In this document: piece by piece, positions 8,708 through 16,794 of the stretch | Position numbering within the stretch: position 1 is the first letter of the stretch | Layout of the letters: every line of letters begins with the position of its first letter | NCBI GenBank assembly: GCA_002021875.1 | Contig: CP018627.1 | Coordinates: forward strand, 5,518,001 to 5,582,000 | Length of the DNA: 64,000 nt | DNA from: Streptomyces hygroscopicus | GTDB taxonomy: Bacteria; Actinomycetota; Actinomycetes; Streptomycetales; Streptomycetaceae | Direction of reading: 5' to 3' | Made by a program: the position numbers and the translations under genes | Notes under the pieces: model-generated | What the model was told of the DNA's origin: nothing | Seen by the model: only the letters and a program-made list of their open reading frames with translations | Databases searched by the model: none

Positions 8708-9598
8708 TCAGGTGAAGACGGCGGGCGGCGGGGCCGGGGAAGGGGCGGCGGTCGCGTCGGTGACCGGGGCCGCGCCACCGGTGAAGTCCGCGAGCCCGCG
8801 CCCGTGTTCGACCCGGGCGGGGTGCGGATCTCCGGCGGCCCGGCGGGTGAGCTCGGCCAGCGGCAGGTCACGGTCGGCGGTCAGCAGCACGGCATTGCCG
8901 AAGCGGCGGCCGCGCAGCAGGGCGGGGTCGGCGGTCAGACACACCTGGCCGAACGCGGCGCGGGCGGTGGCGATCTGGGCCTTCAGATGGGCCAGCGGCG
9001 GACCGTCGGCGAGATTCGCGGCGTACCACCCGTCCGGGCGCAGGGCGCGCCGCACCTCGGCCAGGAACTCCACACTGGTGAGATGGGCGGGCGTACGGGC
9101 CCCGCTGAAGACATCCGCGATGATCAGATCCGCCCAGCCGTCGGGCACCTTGGCGAGCCCGGCCCGGGCGTCGGCGCCGCGCACCCGTATCCGATCGCCG
9201 GGGTCCAGCGGCAGCTCACCGCGGACGAACTGGACGAGCGGGGCGTCGATCTCGATGATCTGCTGGGTGGAACGGGGGCGGGTCGCCGCTATATAGCGGG
9301 CGAGCGTGAAGGCGCCGCCGCCCAGATGGACCGCGTGCAGCGGACGGCCGGGAGGGGCGACGAGATCGGCGACATGGCCGAATCTGCGCTGGTACTCGAA
9401 GTCGAGATACGCGGGGTCGTCGAGATCCACATGCGACTGCGGCTTGCCGTCGAGCAGCAGCGTCCAGCCGCGTGGCCGGTCCCGGTCCGGCACGAGCTCG
9501 GCGAGCCCCCCGTCGACGGATGCGGTGACCGGCTCGGGGCTGCGCCCCCGCGCCGCTCCGCGCCCGCGCGCGGCTCGCTTGTTCGTGCCTTTCGCCAT
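8708..9598 (-). CDS. Spermidine-synthase-like SAM-dependent methyltransferase-fold protein
   Basis: Starting at ATG 9598 (MAKGTNKRAARG), the protein has 296 residues. After a basic N-terminus it shows a Rossmann-type domain of the spermidine synthase/putrescine aminopropyltransferase superfamily. The SAM-binding glycine motif is HAVHLGGGAFTLARY, the acidic residue after beta-2 is IIEIDAPL, and WADLIIADVFSGA is the catalytic-loop equivalent. The polyamine-binding residues of true SpeE are not obvious, so polyamine synthesis is unproven. Actinobacteria carry many such fused or solo paralogues of unknown substrate. The C-terminus is Pro/Ala rich. The gene stands alone. Confidence 0.7.
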   Translation of the reverse strand: MAKGTNKRAARGRGAARGRSPEPVTASVDGGLAELVPDRDRPRGWTLLLDGKPQSHVDLDDPAYLDFEYQRRFGHVADLVAPPGRPLHAVHLGGGAFTLARYIAATRPRSTQQIIEIDAPLVQFVRGELPLDPGDRIRVRGADARAGLAKVPDGWADLIIADVFSGARTPAHLTSVEFLAEVRRALRPDGWYAANLADGPPLAHLKAQIATARAAFGQVCLTADPALLRGRRFGNAVLLTADRDLPLAELTRRAAGDPHPARVEHGRGLADFTGGAAPVTDATAAPSPAPPPAVFT

Positions 9599-9672
9599 GT
9601 GTCCCAGTATGCGGCGGACCACTGACAGCCGGTCGCCGGCAGGAAGGGGCGGATGGTCACCGCCTCACCGCC

Positions 9673-10215
9673 TCACTGGCAGCGGTCGACGGCCTCGATC
9701 GTGCGGGCCGCCTCGCCGAGCGCCGCCCGGAGCTCGGCGGGGTCGGTGGCGACCGTGTACGCCGCGTCGGGCGGCACCAGCCAGCCGGTGCCGATGCCGG
9801 GCGGCGCGTCGTCCCCGGCCGCTCCGGCTTCGATGTCTCCGGCTTCGGTGTCTCCGTGGGCTGCGTCTCCGGGCGGGATGTCCCCGGCTCGGGTCTCTGC
9901 GGATTGGGTGTCCGCGGATTGGGGGTCTCCGGCTTCGGCGGGGGTGCCGGTGCCGGAGCCGATATTTATCCGGATCCCACGCCCGGATGTCTGGGTACAC
10001 GCCGAGCCCGGCAGATCCCAGCCGTCCGCCGTTCCGGGCGGCACCAGGAAGCCGAGAGTGTCGCCGGCGTTGTCATGCAGGACGGGACCAAGGCCGTCAC
10101 ACGCACGACGCAGGATGTCCACCGCCTCCAGCCCCTGGCGGGCGGGCACGGTGACGAGATCGCAGTCCTGGCGCTGGGGGTGCTGGGCAGTCGTCCGCGA
10201 GCGGCTGATGTCCAC
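9673..10215 (-). CDS. Streptomycete-type hypothetical protein paired with an XRE regulator
   Basis: No characterised family is recognised. The 180-residue product has two ordered parts separated by a repetitive Gly/Asp/Ala linker rich in AGDI/AGD units (about residues 85-135). The N-terminal part contains CDLVTVPARQGLEAVDILRR and the motif LGFLVPPGTADGWDLPGSAC; the C-terminal part repeats the theme in GWLVPPDAA. The likely start is GTG 10215, which has GGGAGG five bases upstream; ATG 10233 is an alternative. It is divergent from an XRE/TPR regulator across a 205-bp gap, a head-to-head arrangement suggesting shared control. Confidence 0.6.
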   Translation of the reverse strand: MDISRSRTTAQHPQRQDCDLVTVPARQGLEAVDILRRACDGLGPVLHDNAGDTLGFLVPPGTADGWDLPGSACTQTSGRGIRINIGSGTGTPAEAGDPQSADTQSAETRAGDIPPGDAAHGDTEAGDIEAGAAGDDAPPGIGTGWLVPPDAAYTVATDPAELRAALGEAARTIEAVDRCQ

Positions 10216-10420
10216 TCCGGCCTCCCTCTTCATCGGGTCGCACCTGATTCAACGCGCGGCGGTGTCAACGGCTACGGCCGAATGCCGCCGTAAAGGATGG
10301 CAGTTCATGGCAGATCATGGGCGAGATGTAACGTTTGCCGGAAATCTCCGAGTGTCGGAGATCTCGCAGCCGGTACGGTTCTCCCCCGCCCACCTGGCAT
10401 CACCAAGGGAGAGGCACAGC

Positions 10421-11866
10421 ATGACGCCGCTTCCGGAGCCCCCGCCTCCCCGGCCGAACACCGCGTTCCGCCGACTGCGCGGACAGCTCTCGCCCGCGGA
10501 GTTCGCGGCATCCGTGCGCCGCGCGGCCCGAGAGATCGGCGAGCAGGTCTCCTGCGACGCCCGCTATATCGGCCGTGTCGAGTCGGGGGCGATCCGCTGC
10601 CCCAACTACGCCTACGAGCGGGTCTTCCGCCATATGTTCCCCGGCCGCACCCTTACGGATCTCGGCTTCGCCTCCCGTGAGTCGGTGCGCGGCCACCAGG
10701 CCCGCGGCCCCGCGGGCCCTCCCGTACCCCTGACCGTGCCCGTATCGCTCCCCGGCCCGCGCCCCGGGCCTTCCGAGCCCCAGGACAAGGGGACCGTCGA
10801 CATCTTCGAGGAGAGCGAACTGCTACGGCGCTCGTTCATGGCCGGTGGGGCGGCGGCCGCCGCCGTGGCCGCCGCGCCCCGGGCCGGGACGCCGCCCCGG
10901 CGGACGGGGCGACGGGTAGGAGAGGCCGAGGCCGCCGCCGTGGAGGAGGCCGTACGGCGGATCCGGGTACTGGACGACCAGCACGGCGCCGATCCCCTCT
11001 ATGCGCACACCGCCAAACCGCTGAGCGCCGCCTACGCGCTGCTCGACGCGGGCGGCTACAGCCGCTCGATCGCCGAGCGGCTCTTCGCGGGCGCCGGTGA
11101 ACTGGCCATCTCGGTGGGCTGGCTGGCCCATGACTCCGGGCGGCTGTCCGACGCACGGTCCCACTACGCCGAGGCCCTGGCCACCGCCCGGGTTTCCGGC
11201 GACGCCGCCCTCGAGACGCACGCGTTCTGCAACACCGCCTTCCTCGCCCGCGACGCCGGGCGCCCCCGCGAGGCCGTACGGGCGGCGCAGGCGGCCCAGC
11301 GGGTCGCCGAGCGGCTCGCCTCGCCACGGCTGCTGTCGCTGCTCGCGCTGCGCGAGGCCGGGGGGCTCGCCTGGCTGCCCGACCGGGGCGGCTGTGAGCG
11401 GGCGCTGCTGCGCGCCCGGACACAGTTCGGGCGCGGGCCCTGCGACGCCGACCCCGAGTGGATGAGCTTCTTCGGGGAGGCCGAACTGGAGGGGCTGGAG
11501 GCGCAGTGCTGGTCGGCGCTCGGCGACTGGAAGCGCGCCGCGGAGCACGCCCGGCGCGCGGTCGCCCTCCAGAACCCGCACTTCACGCGCAATATCGCGC
11601 TGTTCACCACGGAGTTGGCGAGCGATCTGGTGGCCGGGGGCGCGCCGGACGCCGCCGCCGCCGCGGCCGGCCGGGCCCTGGGCCTGCTGGACCAGGTGAA
11701 GTCGTCGCGGATCCGCCGGATGCTCGACGACACGGCCCGGATACTGCGTCCTTACGGTCGCGATGAGGCGGTCGCGGACTTCCTCGACCGCCATGAGGCG
11801 ACCGTCACCCGTCCCGAGGCGGCCGTCACCCACCCTGAGGCGGCCGGCCGCGCCTGCCCGGTCTGA
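10421..11866 (+). CDS. XRE-type regulator with TPR-like sensor region
   Basis: The 481-residue protein starts at ATG 10421. An N-terminal helix-turn-helix region (about residues 15-75, with LSPAEFAASVRRAA and RYIGRVESGAIRCPNYAYERV) is followed by a Pro-rich linker. A hydrophobic stretch after an R-R-S-F-M motif (about 138-155) then mimics a Tat signal. The C-terminal 300 residues are helical repeats of the TPR/SARP-sensor type (DARSHYAEALATAR, LGDWKRAAEHARRAV). Such HTH-TPR proteins are abundant in Streptomyces and are thought to respond to small molecules or peptides. The Tat-like segment inside a DNA-binding protein is odd and may be a membrane contact or chance. The divergent hypothetical gene is its likely partner. 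Confidence 0.75.
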   Translation: MTPLPEPPPPRPNTAFRRLRGQLSPAEFAASVRRAAREIGEQVSCDARYIGRVESGAIRCPNYAYERVFRHMFPGRTLTDLGFASRESVRGHQARGPAGPPVPLTVPVSLPGPRPGPSEPQDKGTVDIFEESELLRRSFMAGGAAAAAVAAAPRAGTPPRRTGRRVGEAEAAAVEEAVRRIRVLDDQHGADPLYAHTAKPLSAAYALLDAGGYSRSIAERLFAGAGELAISVGWLAHDSGRLSDARSHYAEALATARVSGDAALETHAFCNTAFLARDAGRPREAVRAAQAAQRVAERLASPRLLSLLALREAGGLAWLPDRGGCERALLRARTQFGRGPCDADPEWMSFFGEAELEGLEAQCWSALGDWKRAAEHARRAVALQNPHFTRNIALFTTELASDLVAGGAPDAAAAAAGRALGLLDQVKSSRIRRMLDDTARILRPYGRDEAVADFLDRHEATVTRPEAAVTHPEAAGRACPV

Positions 11867-11880
11867 CGCCGGTTCGGCTC

Positions 11881-12474
11881 TCAGTCGAGATGGCCGGTGT
11901 CGTTCCAGCGCTCGATGGCGGGTTCGCCGTAGGCCCAGCCGAGCACCGACAGGGACGTCGGATCGAGCCGGATACGGGCGGCGAAGGAGGCGTCATGGCC
12001 GAGCCAACGGGCGCCCAGCGTCCGCAGGATGTGGCCGTGTGCGAAGACCAGCACATCGCGGTCGGCCGAGCGCGCCCACTCCACGACCTCGTCGGCCCGC
12101 GCCGCGATCGAGGCGATCGACTCGCCCTCGGGCACCCCGTCGCGCCAGATGAGCCAGTCGGGCCGGGTGGCCTTGATCTCGGCGGGGGTCATCCCCTCGT
12201 ACGCGCCGTAGTCCCACTCCAGGAGCGCGTCCCACTCCCGCGCCCGGTCGCCGAAGCCGGCCAGCCCGCAGGTCTCCTTCGCCCGCGACAGCGGGCTGGT
12301 GCGCACCTCGACGTCCGGAAGGCCCGCCCAGGGGCCGTGATGCAGTCGCTCGCCGAGCAGCTTGGCACCGCGCCGCCCCTCGTCCAGCAGCGGGATGTCC
12401 GTACGGCCGGTGTGCTTCCCGGAGAGCGACCACCGCGTCTGTCCGTGCCGGGCCAGGAGGATGCGTGGGGGCAT
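11881..12474 (-). CDS. Histidine phosphatase family protein
   Basis: At 197 residues this is the usual size for a small cofactor-independent phosphoglycerate mutase/phosphatase. It begins [15 protein letters not shown] with the phospho-acceptor His in the RHG motif. [11 protein letters not shown] supplies the second Arg, the catalytic Glu is in [10 protein letters not shown], and the second His is in [11 protein letters not shown]. Substrate cannot be deduced; related proteins include broad phosphatases and CobC-like or mycothiol-linked enzymes. It is cytoplasmic and monocistronic, converging with the XRE gene (14-bp gap). Confidence 0.9.
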   Translation of the reverse strand: MPPRILLARHGQTRWSLSGKHTGRTDIPLLDEGRRGAKLLGERLHHGPWAGLPDVEVRTSPLSRAKETCGLAGFGDRAREWDALLEWDYGAYEGMTPAEIKATRPDWLIWRDGVPEGESIASIAARADEVVEWARSADRDVLVFAHGHILRTLGARWLGHDASFAARIRLDPTSLSVLGWAYGEPAIERWNDTGHLD

Positions 12475-12783
12475 GGGTACTGCCTTCTTTCACCGGTTTC
12501 GCACCGCCGCGGCGCCGTGCGCCATTACACGCCGCTGCCTGCGGTTTCATGCACTCTTCGGGACCGGCACATGGCCGATCGCCATCCCTCCATCATCGCG
12601 CATGTGATCGGCGGGCAACCTCCGGGTCACTCCTGGCGTCTTCCAGTCTGCGCGCGGGTCCGCCAGGGGGTTCCGACAGTGGGCGCCGCTCGCGGACGGG
12701 GGCGGTGCGTTGGTCGCTTCGCCTACACCGTACGGTTGACCGCGCGCCTTCTTGTGGCCGCCCGAACTTTGGAGAGCGTCCGA
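12475..12783. other. Intergenic region, no gene seen
   Basis: This 309-bp gap separates two divergent genes, the histidine phosphatase and the PAP2 protein. It should contain both promoters. A TTGACC hexamer occurs at about 12736 on the plus strand, but no good -10 follows at proper spacing. I see no RNA gene, repeat or hairpin. Confidence 0.5.
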
Positions 12784-13809
12784 ATGCCCCATACGGTGCC
12801 CCGTGCCGGAGCAGCACAGGGCAGTCGGCCCCGTTGGTGGACCGAACTGCCGCTCATAGCGGTGGTGTACGCCGCCTACTCGGCCGGTCGGCTGCTGGCC
12901 CGCGGCGACGTGTCCAGCGCCGTCGATCATGGTCTGGCGATCCTCCATTTCGAACAGCGTCTGAACATCGACTTCGAGTCGCCGCTGAACGATCTGTTCA
13001 CGGCCCACGCGGTGATAGGCATACCGGCGGACTTCGCCTACGCCTCGCTGCACTACGTCCTGACCCCCGCGATCCTGATATGGATGTGGAAGCGCCGTAA
13101 GGCGTCGGACTACCGCTTTCTGCGCACCTGGCTGCTGGTCTCCACGATCATCGGGCTCATCGGCTTCACGCTGCTGCCGACCTGCCCGCCGCGGCTTCTG
13201 GAGGGGAGCCACGGTTTCGTCGACACCATGGCGCAGTACAGGTCGTACGGCTGGTGGGGCGGGGACGCCAGCGCACCGCGCGGACTGGGCGGGCTGACCA
13301 ACCAGTACGCGGCGATGCCCAGCCTCCACGTGGGATGGGCGCTGTGGTGCGGGGTCGCCCTGTGGCGGCACGGACGCTCGACGTGGACCAAGATCGGCGC
13401 GGTCGGCTATCCACTGGCGATCACGCTCGTGGTGATGGGCACCGCCAACCACTACTTCCTGGACGCTGCCGCCGGCGCCGCCACCATGGGGCTCGGGGCG
13501 CTGCTGACGGTCCCCGCGCTGCGGCTCACGGAGTCGCTGCGCACCCGCCTGCGCCCGGCCCGCGAGACCGTCGCCGCCTCCCGAAACGCGGGTGTGCCCG
13601 CGAATGTCGGTGACAAGTGCGAGACTTCGGCGCGTGAACGGGAACGGATCCCCCGACAGCAGGGCAGGGGCGCGGACAGGCAACGCACCGACGGTGCCGC
13701 GGATGACGGCGGCCGGGGAGCCGGTGCCAGTGCCGGAGGCGGCCGGGAAGCCACTGCGAGCGGCCCGGCCCCCGCGGCAGGTGACGGGGCTACGGCAGCG
13801 GCTCGCTGA
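12784..13809 (+). CDS. PAP2-superfamily membrane phosphatase (inositol phosphorylceramide synthase-like)
   Basis: From ATG 12784 (GGAG eight bases upstream) the product has 341 residues. It is polytopic with about six helices. Phosphatase motifs include LPTCPPRLL, the central MPSLHVGWALWCG with its His, and the C-terminal NHYFLDAAAGA with the second His, the arrangement of PAP2_3/Aur1-type enzymes acting on lipid phosphates at the membrane. After about residue 255 the sequence turns into a hydrophilic low-complexity tail that overlaps the first 176 bases of the next gene in another frame. Such a tail suggests readthrough of a lost stop codon or a recently extended C-terminus. Confidence 0.8.
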   Translation: MPHTVPRAGAAQGSRPRWWTELPLIAVVYAAYSAGRLLARGDVSSAVDHGLAILHFEQRLNIDFESPLNDLFTAHAVIGIPADFAYASLHYVLTPAILIWMWKRRKASDYRFLRTWLLVSTIIGLIGFTLLPTCPPRLLEGSHGFVDTMAQYRSYGWWGGDASAPRGLGGLTNQYAAMPSLHVGWALWCGVALWRHGRSTWTKIGAVGYPLAITLVVMGTANHYFLDAAAGAATMGLGALLTVPALRLTESLRTRLRPARETVAASRNAGVPANVGDKCETSARERERIPRQQGRGADRQRTDGAADDGGRGAGASAGGGREATASGPAPAAGDGATAAAR

Positions 13810-15142
13810 GCTGCGCGGCCCGGCCACCGTTCCGCATCCGATGGACGCCCGCGCGCTGGCGGCGCTGGCCGCCAACCCGGGCTGCCGCCGCCGCGCGCTG
13901 CTGGACGGGGCCGGGGTCGACAAGGGCGCGCTGGCGTCGGCGCTGGGGGCTCCCGCGAACTTCGGCCAGTCGCAGTTCGCGCATCAGCGCGGCAACTCCT
14001 TCGAGGCCCGGGTCAAGGCCGACGGCGGCGCGGATCTGGTGCGGCTGCTGCACGAGCGGCTGCGTGACGGCTCGGAGGCGCCGGGTCCCGGCGCCGTCGC
14101 GACCCCCGATCTGACCGCGCCCGGGCCGCAGGGCCGCACGGCCCGTACGGCGCTCGCGCTGCGCGAGGCCACGGAGGCGGGGCGCTGGGCGCTGCTGGAC
14201 CATCCGATGGTGAGCCTGGACGTCGCGGGCTCGCCCGCCTTCCTGGAGCCGGACGCGGTCGTGGTCCACCCCGACGGGTCGTGGACGGTCGTGGAGATCA
14301 AGTCCTTCCCCATGGTGGACGGCTCCGCCGACCCGGCCAAGGTGGGTGCGGCCGCCCGCCAGTCGGCGGTCTACACCCTGGCCCTGGAGCGGGTGGCGTC
14401 GATGATCCGCCGACCGCCGGAGGACGGGGGCGACACGGCGGACGCGGCAGACGCCGTGGACGCCGTGGCCGTGGAGACGGCGAGCGCGGCGAAGACGGCT
14501 GAGGCGGCCGGGGGAGCTGAAACGGCGGGTCCGGTGGCCCCGGCGGAGGCGGCAGCCTCGGCTGACCCGGCCGGAACGGCGGCGCGGGAGCGCCCGGTGA
14601 CCCCGGCGGAGGCCGCTTTGCGGGCCCGGGTGCGGCATCACGTGCTGCTCGTCTGCCCCAAGGACTTCTCCAACCTGCCGACCGCCGAAATGGTCGACGT
14701 GCGCAAGCAGCTCGCGGTCACCCGGCGGCAGCTGGACCGGCTGACCCGGATCGAGGAGATCGCCGCCGCCCTCCCCGAGGGCACCACCTTCGACCTCCGG
14801 CTCACCGACGACGGCCGGACCCCGACCCGGCCGGTCGAGGAGCTGACGGCCGCCGTCGAGGCGGTGGACGCGGCGTACGCCCCGGAGTGCCTGTCCACGT
14901 GCGAGCTGGCCGCCCACTGCCGGACACGGTCCCGCGCGGCGGGCCGGGTCGAGGCGCTGGGCCGTGGCGTCCGGGGCGAGCTGGGCGGGCTCACCACCAT
15001 GGACGCCGTCCTTACGGCCGCCATGGAACGCCCCGCCGACGACGCCCCCACCGGCGACCCCACCGTGGATGCCCTGCGCCGCGCGGCGGCCCTGCGCGCC
15101 GAGGCACTCGCGTCCCACCCCGAGGCGGTGGCATGTCGCTGA
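13634..15142 (+). CDS. PD-(D/E)XK RecB/Cas4-like nuclease with Fe-S cysteine set
   Basis: About 502 residues if read from GTG 13634; ATG 13703 is an alternative. The core shows the nuclease signature FLEPDAVVVHPDGSWTVVEIKSF, i.e. an Asp followed by E-x-K. One Cys lies near the N-terminus (NPGCRRRALL) and a C-x3-C-x5-C group (ECLSTCELAAHC) near the C-terminus. This is the iron-sulphur staple arrangement known from AddB, Cas4 and Dna2 nucleases. A low-complexity Ala/Glu/Thr insertion (about residues 270-325) interrupts the fold. It heads a coupled operon with an unknown protein and an SF1 helicase, so DNA end processing is the likely role. The 5' end overlaps the PAP2 gene, making the exact start uncertain. 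Confidence 0.75.
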   Translation: MNGNGSPDSRAGARTGNAPTVPRMTAAGEPVPVPEAAGKPLRAARPPRQVTGLRQRLAELRGPATVPHPMDARALAALAANPGCRRRALLDGAGVDKGALASALGAPANFGQSQFAHQRGNSFEARVKADGGADLVRLLHERLRDGSEAPGPGAVATPDLTAPGPQGRTARTALALREATEAGRWALLDHPMVSLDVAGSPAFLEPDAVVVHPDGSWTVVEIKSFPMVDGSADPAKVGAAARQSAVYTLALERVASMIRRPPEDGGDTADAADAVDAVAVETASAAKTAEAAGGAETAGPVAPAEAAASADPAGTAARERPVTPAEAALRARVRHHVLLVCPKDFSNLPTAEMVDVRKQLAVTRRQLDRLTRIEEIAAALPEGTTFDLRLTDDGRTPTRPVEELTAAVEAVDAAYAPECLSTCELAAHCRTRSRAAGRVEALGRGVRGELGGLTTMDAVLTAAMERPADDAPTGDPTVDALRRAAALRAEALASHPEAVACR

Positions 15143-16794
15143 TCACCACCCTGGCCCGGATGGAGGCGGTCCGGGAGGGGCGGGCCCAGCCCCTGACCAC
15201 CGTGCGCCACCGCCATCTGTCGGAGCGTCCGCTGGCGTTCGTCCCGCTCACCACCGCCGGTGAGGCGGGGGCGCCGCTCGGGGCGCTGGTGGGCACCGAC
15301 CGGGACGCGCCGCGGCTGCTGATCGTGGCCCAGCCGCGCGACCGCGACCTGCGGTTCGCGTTCCTCGCCGCGCTCGCGGAGGAGATCCAGCCGTATCTGG
15401 ACTCGTACGCGGACGAGGTCGAGCTGGAGGAGCGCAAGGAGACCGATCCGGAGACCGGTAAGAAGGTGCCGGTCCAGGTCGAGCTGTGCGAGGACGCGCC
15501 GCAGCTCCTGGTGCCCAGCGCCGCGGGCGTGGCGTTCGTCCGGCTGCTGGGCCGGTCGATGCGGTTCCGGCGGACCGCCGAGCAGGACCCGGAGACGCCC
15601 TTCCCGGCGCCCGCGCGGGTGCCGCTGCTCGGCCGCTGGCTGACCCACTACGGGGAGCGGTCGCGGGTGCCCGGCTCGTCTCTGCTGCTGTCGCTCACCG
15701 AGCTGCTGAGCCGTCACTGGGCGACCGGGCAGAGCAACCTGGAGGATCAGCACCTGGGCTCGCTGCTGGCCTGGATCGACCCCCCGGAGGACGTACCGGG
15801 GGCGGAGGCGGCGCTGCGGGCGGAGTCGGAGCGGGACGAGGACGGCCAGTTGCGCTGCCCGCCCGCCGGCCCGGCCACCGACCCCGCCTTCGACAACAAG
15901 CTGCTGGCACCGGCGATGTCCCGCTACGACGCGGCGCGTGCCGAGACGTCCCAGGGCATCGCCGGGGGCGAGGCGCGGCTGCGGCTCGCCGAGGCGGAGC
16001 TGCGCGGGCTGATCGAGTCGCAGCTACGGCCCACCTGGGACGCGCTGTGGCACGGGGTGGATCTGCTGCGCGCCCTCCCGGAGGGCGCGCGGGTGGCGGA
16101 CCGCTGGAAGCGGGACCGCTGGTCCTACACCGGCCACCGGGACCGGGTCCGGGCCGGGGAGCCGCCGCAGCCCAAGCGGGACGACGCGGTGACGGCGGCG
16201 CAGAAGCTCGCCGCGCGCGAGACCGCGCAGGCCCAGCTGGACGCCCATGAGGCGCTGGACGATCCGCTGGTCATGGCGGGGCGGCGGCTGGCCGGTGAGG
16301 CGTTCGCGGGCGAGGTGATCGATGTGGAGATGGCCTGGTCGGACGCGAAGGTGCCACGCCCGCGCCCGCTGGTCACGGTCCGCACCGAGGACCGTCCGCA
16401 TCTGGCCGAGCGGGTCAAGCTGCACCGGGTCATGGCCGACGGCAAGGCGCAGAGCGGGGAGTTCGCCGGTTTCGCGGACACCGACGCGCCTGGTGAAGCC
16501 GTCGAGTCCGACGGCATCGACGAGGCGGACGCTTCGGGCGCCGCGGAGGACCCGGCCCGCGCGCTGGTGGTGCGGCTGACCGGCGGGATGGGCCGGGGCA
16601 AGCAGCCGGAGCCGGGCTCGGTGCCCGAGAAGGGCGACCGGGTGTGCTGGACGCTGTTCGAGCACGCCCCGCGCGGCGGCCCGGAGCTGCCCGACGCGGA
16701 GAGCACTCCGTGGACCCATGGCGGCCCGCCGGACGCCGCCGCGCCCGCTCAGGGCCCCGAGCCCGACCCGATGACCGAGGAGGACTATCTGTGA
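15133..16794 (+). CDS. Unknown protein between nuclease and helicase
   Basis: The 553-residue product starts at ATG 15133 (GAGG upstream) and overlaps the nuclease gene by 10 bp. I recognise no family. It is acidic and soluble, without signal peptide or membrane helix. Visible segments are an N-terminal region with RHRHLSERPLAFVPLTTAGE, a helical middle (LLSRHWATGQSNLEDQHLG), a coiled-coil-prone stretch near residues 290-320, and a C-terminal beta-rich part (ALVVRLTGGMGRGK, KGDRVCWTLFEH). In large single-chain nuclease-helicases the region before helicase motif I forms stalk and barrel domains; this protein could be that part as a separate subunit. That is inference from position only. Confidence 0.65.
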   Translation: MSLITTLARMEAVREGRAQPLTTVRHRHLSERPLAFVPLTTAGEAGAPLGALVGTDRDAPRLLIVAQPRDRDLRFAFLAALAEEIQPYLDSYADEVELEERKETDPETGKKVPVQVELCEDAPQLLVPSAAGVAFVRLLGRSMRFRRTAEQDPETPFPAPARVPLLGRWLTHYGERSRVPGSSLLLSLTELLSRHWATGQSNLEDQHLGSLLAWIDPPEDVPGAEAALRAESERDEDGQLRCPPAGPATDPAFDNKLLAPAMSRYDAARAETSQGIAGGEARLRLAEAELRGLIESQLRPTWDALWHGVDLLRALPEGARVADRWKRDRWSYTGHRDRVRAGEPPQPKRDDAVTAAQKLAARETAQAQLDAHEALDDPLVMAGRRLAGEAFAGEVIDVEMAWSDAKVPRPRPLVTVRTEDRPHLAERVKLHRVMADGKAQSGEFAGFADTDAPGEAVESDGIDEADASGAAEDPARALVVRLTGGMGRGKQPEPGSVPEKGDRVCWTLFEHAPRGGPELPDAESTPWTHGGPPDAAAPAQGPEPDPMTEEDYL

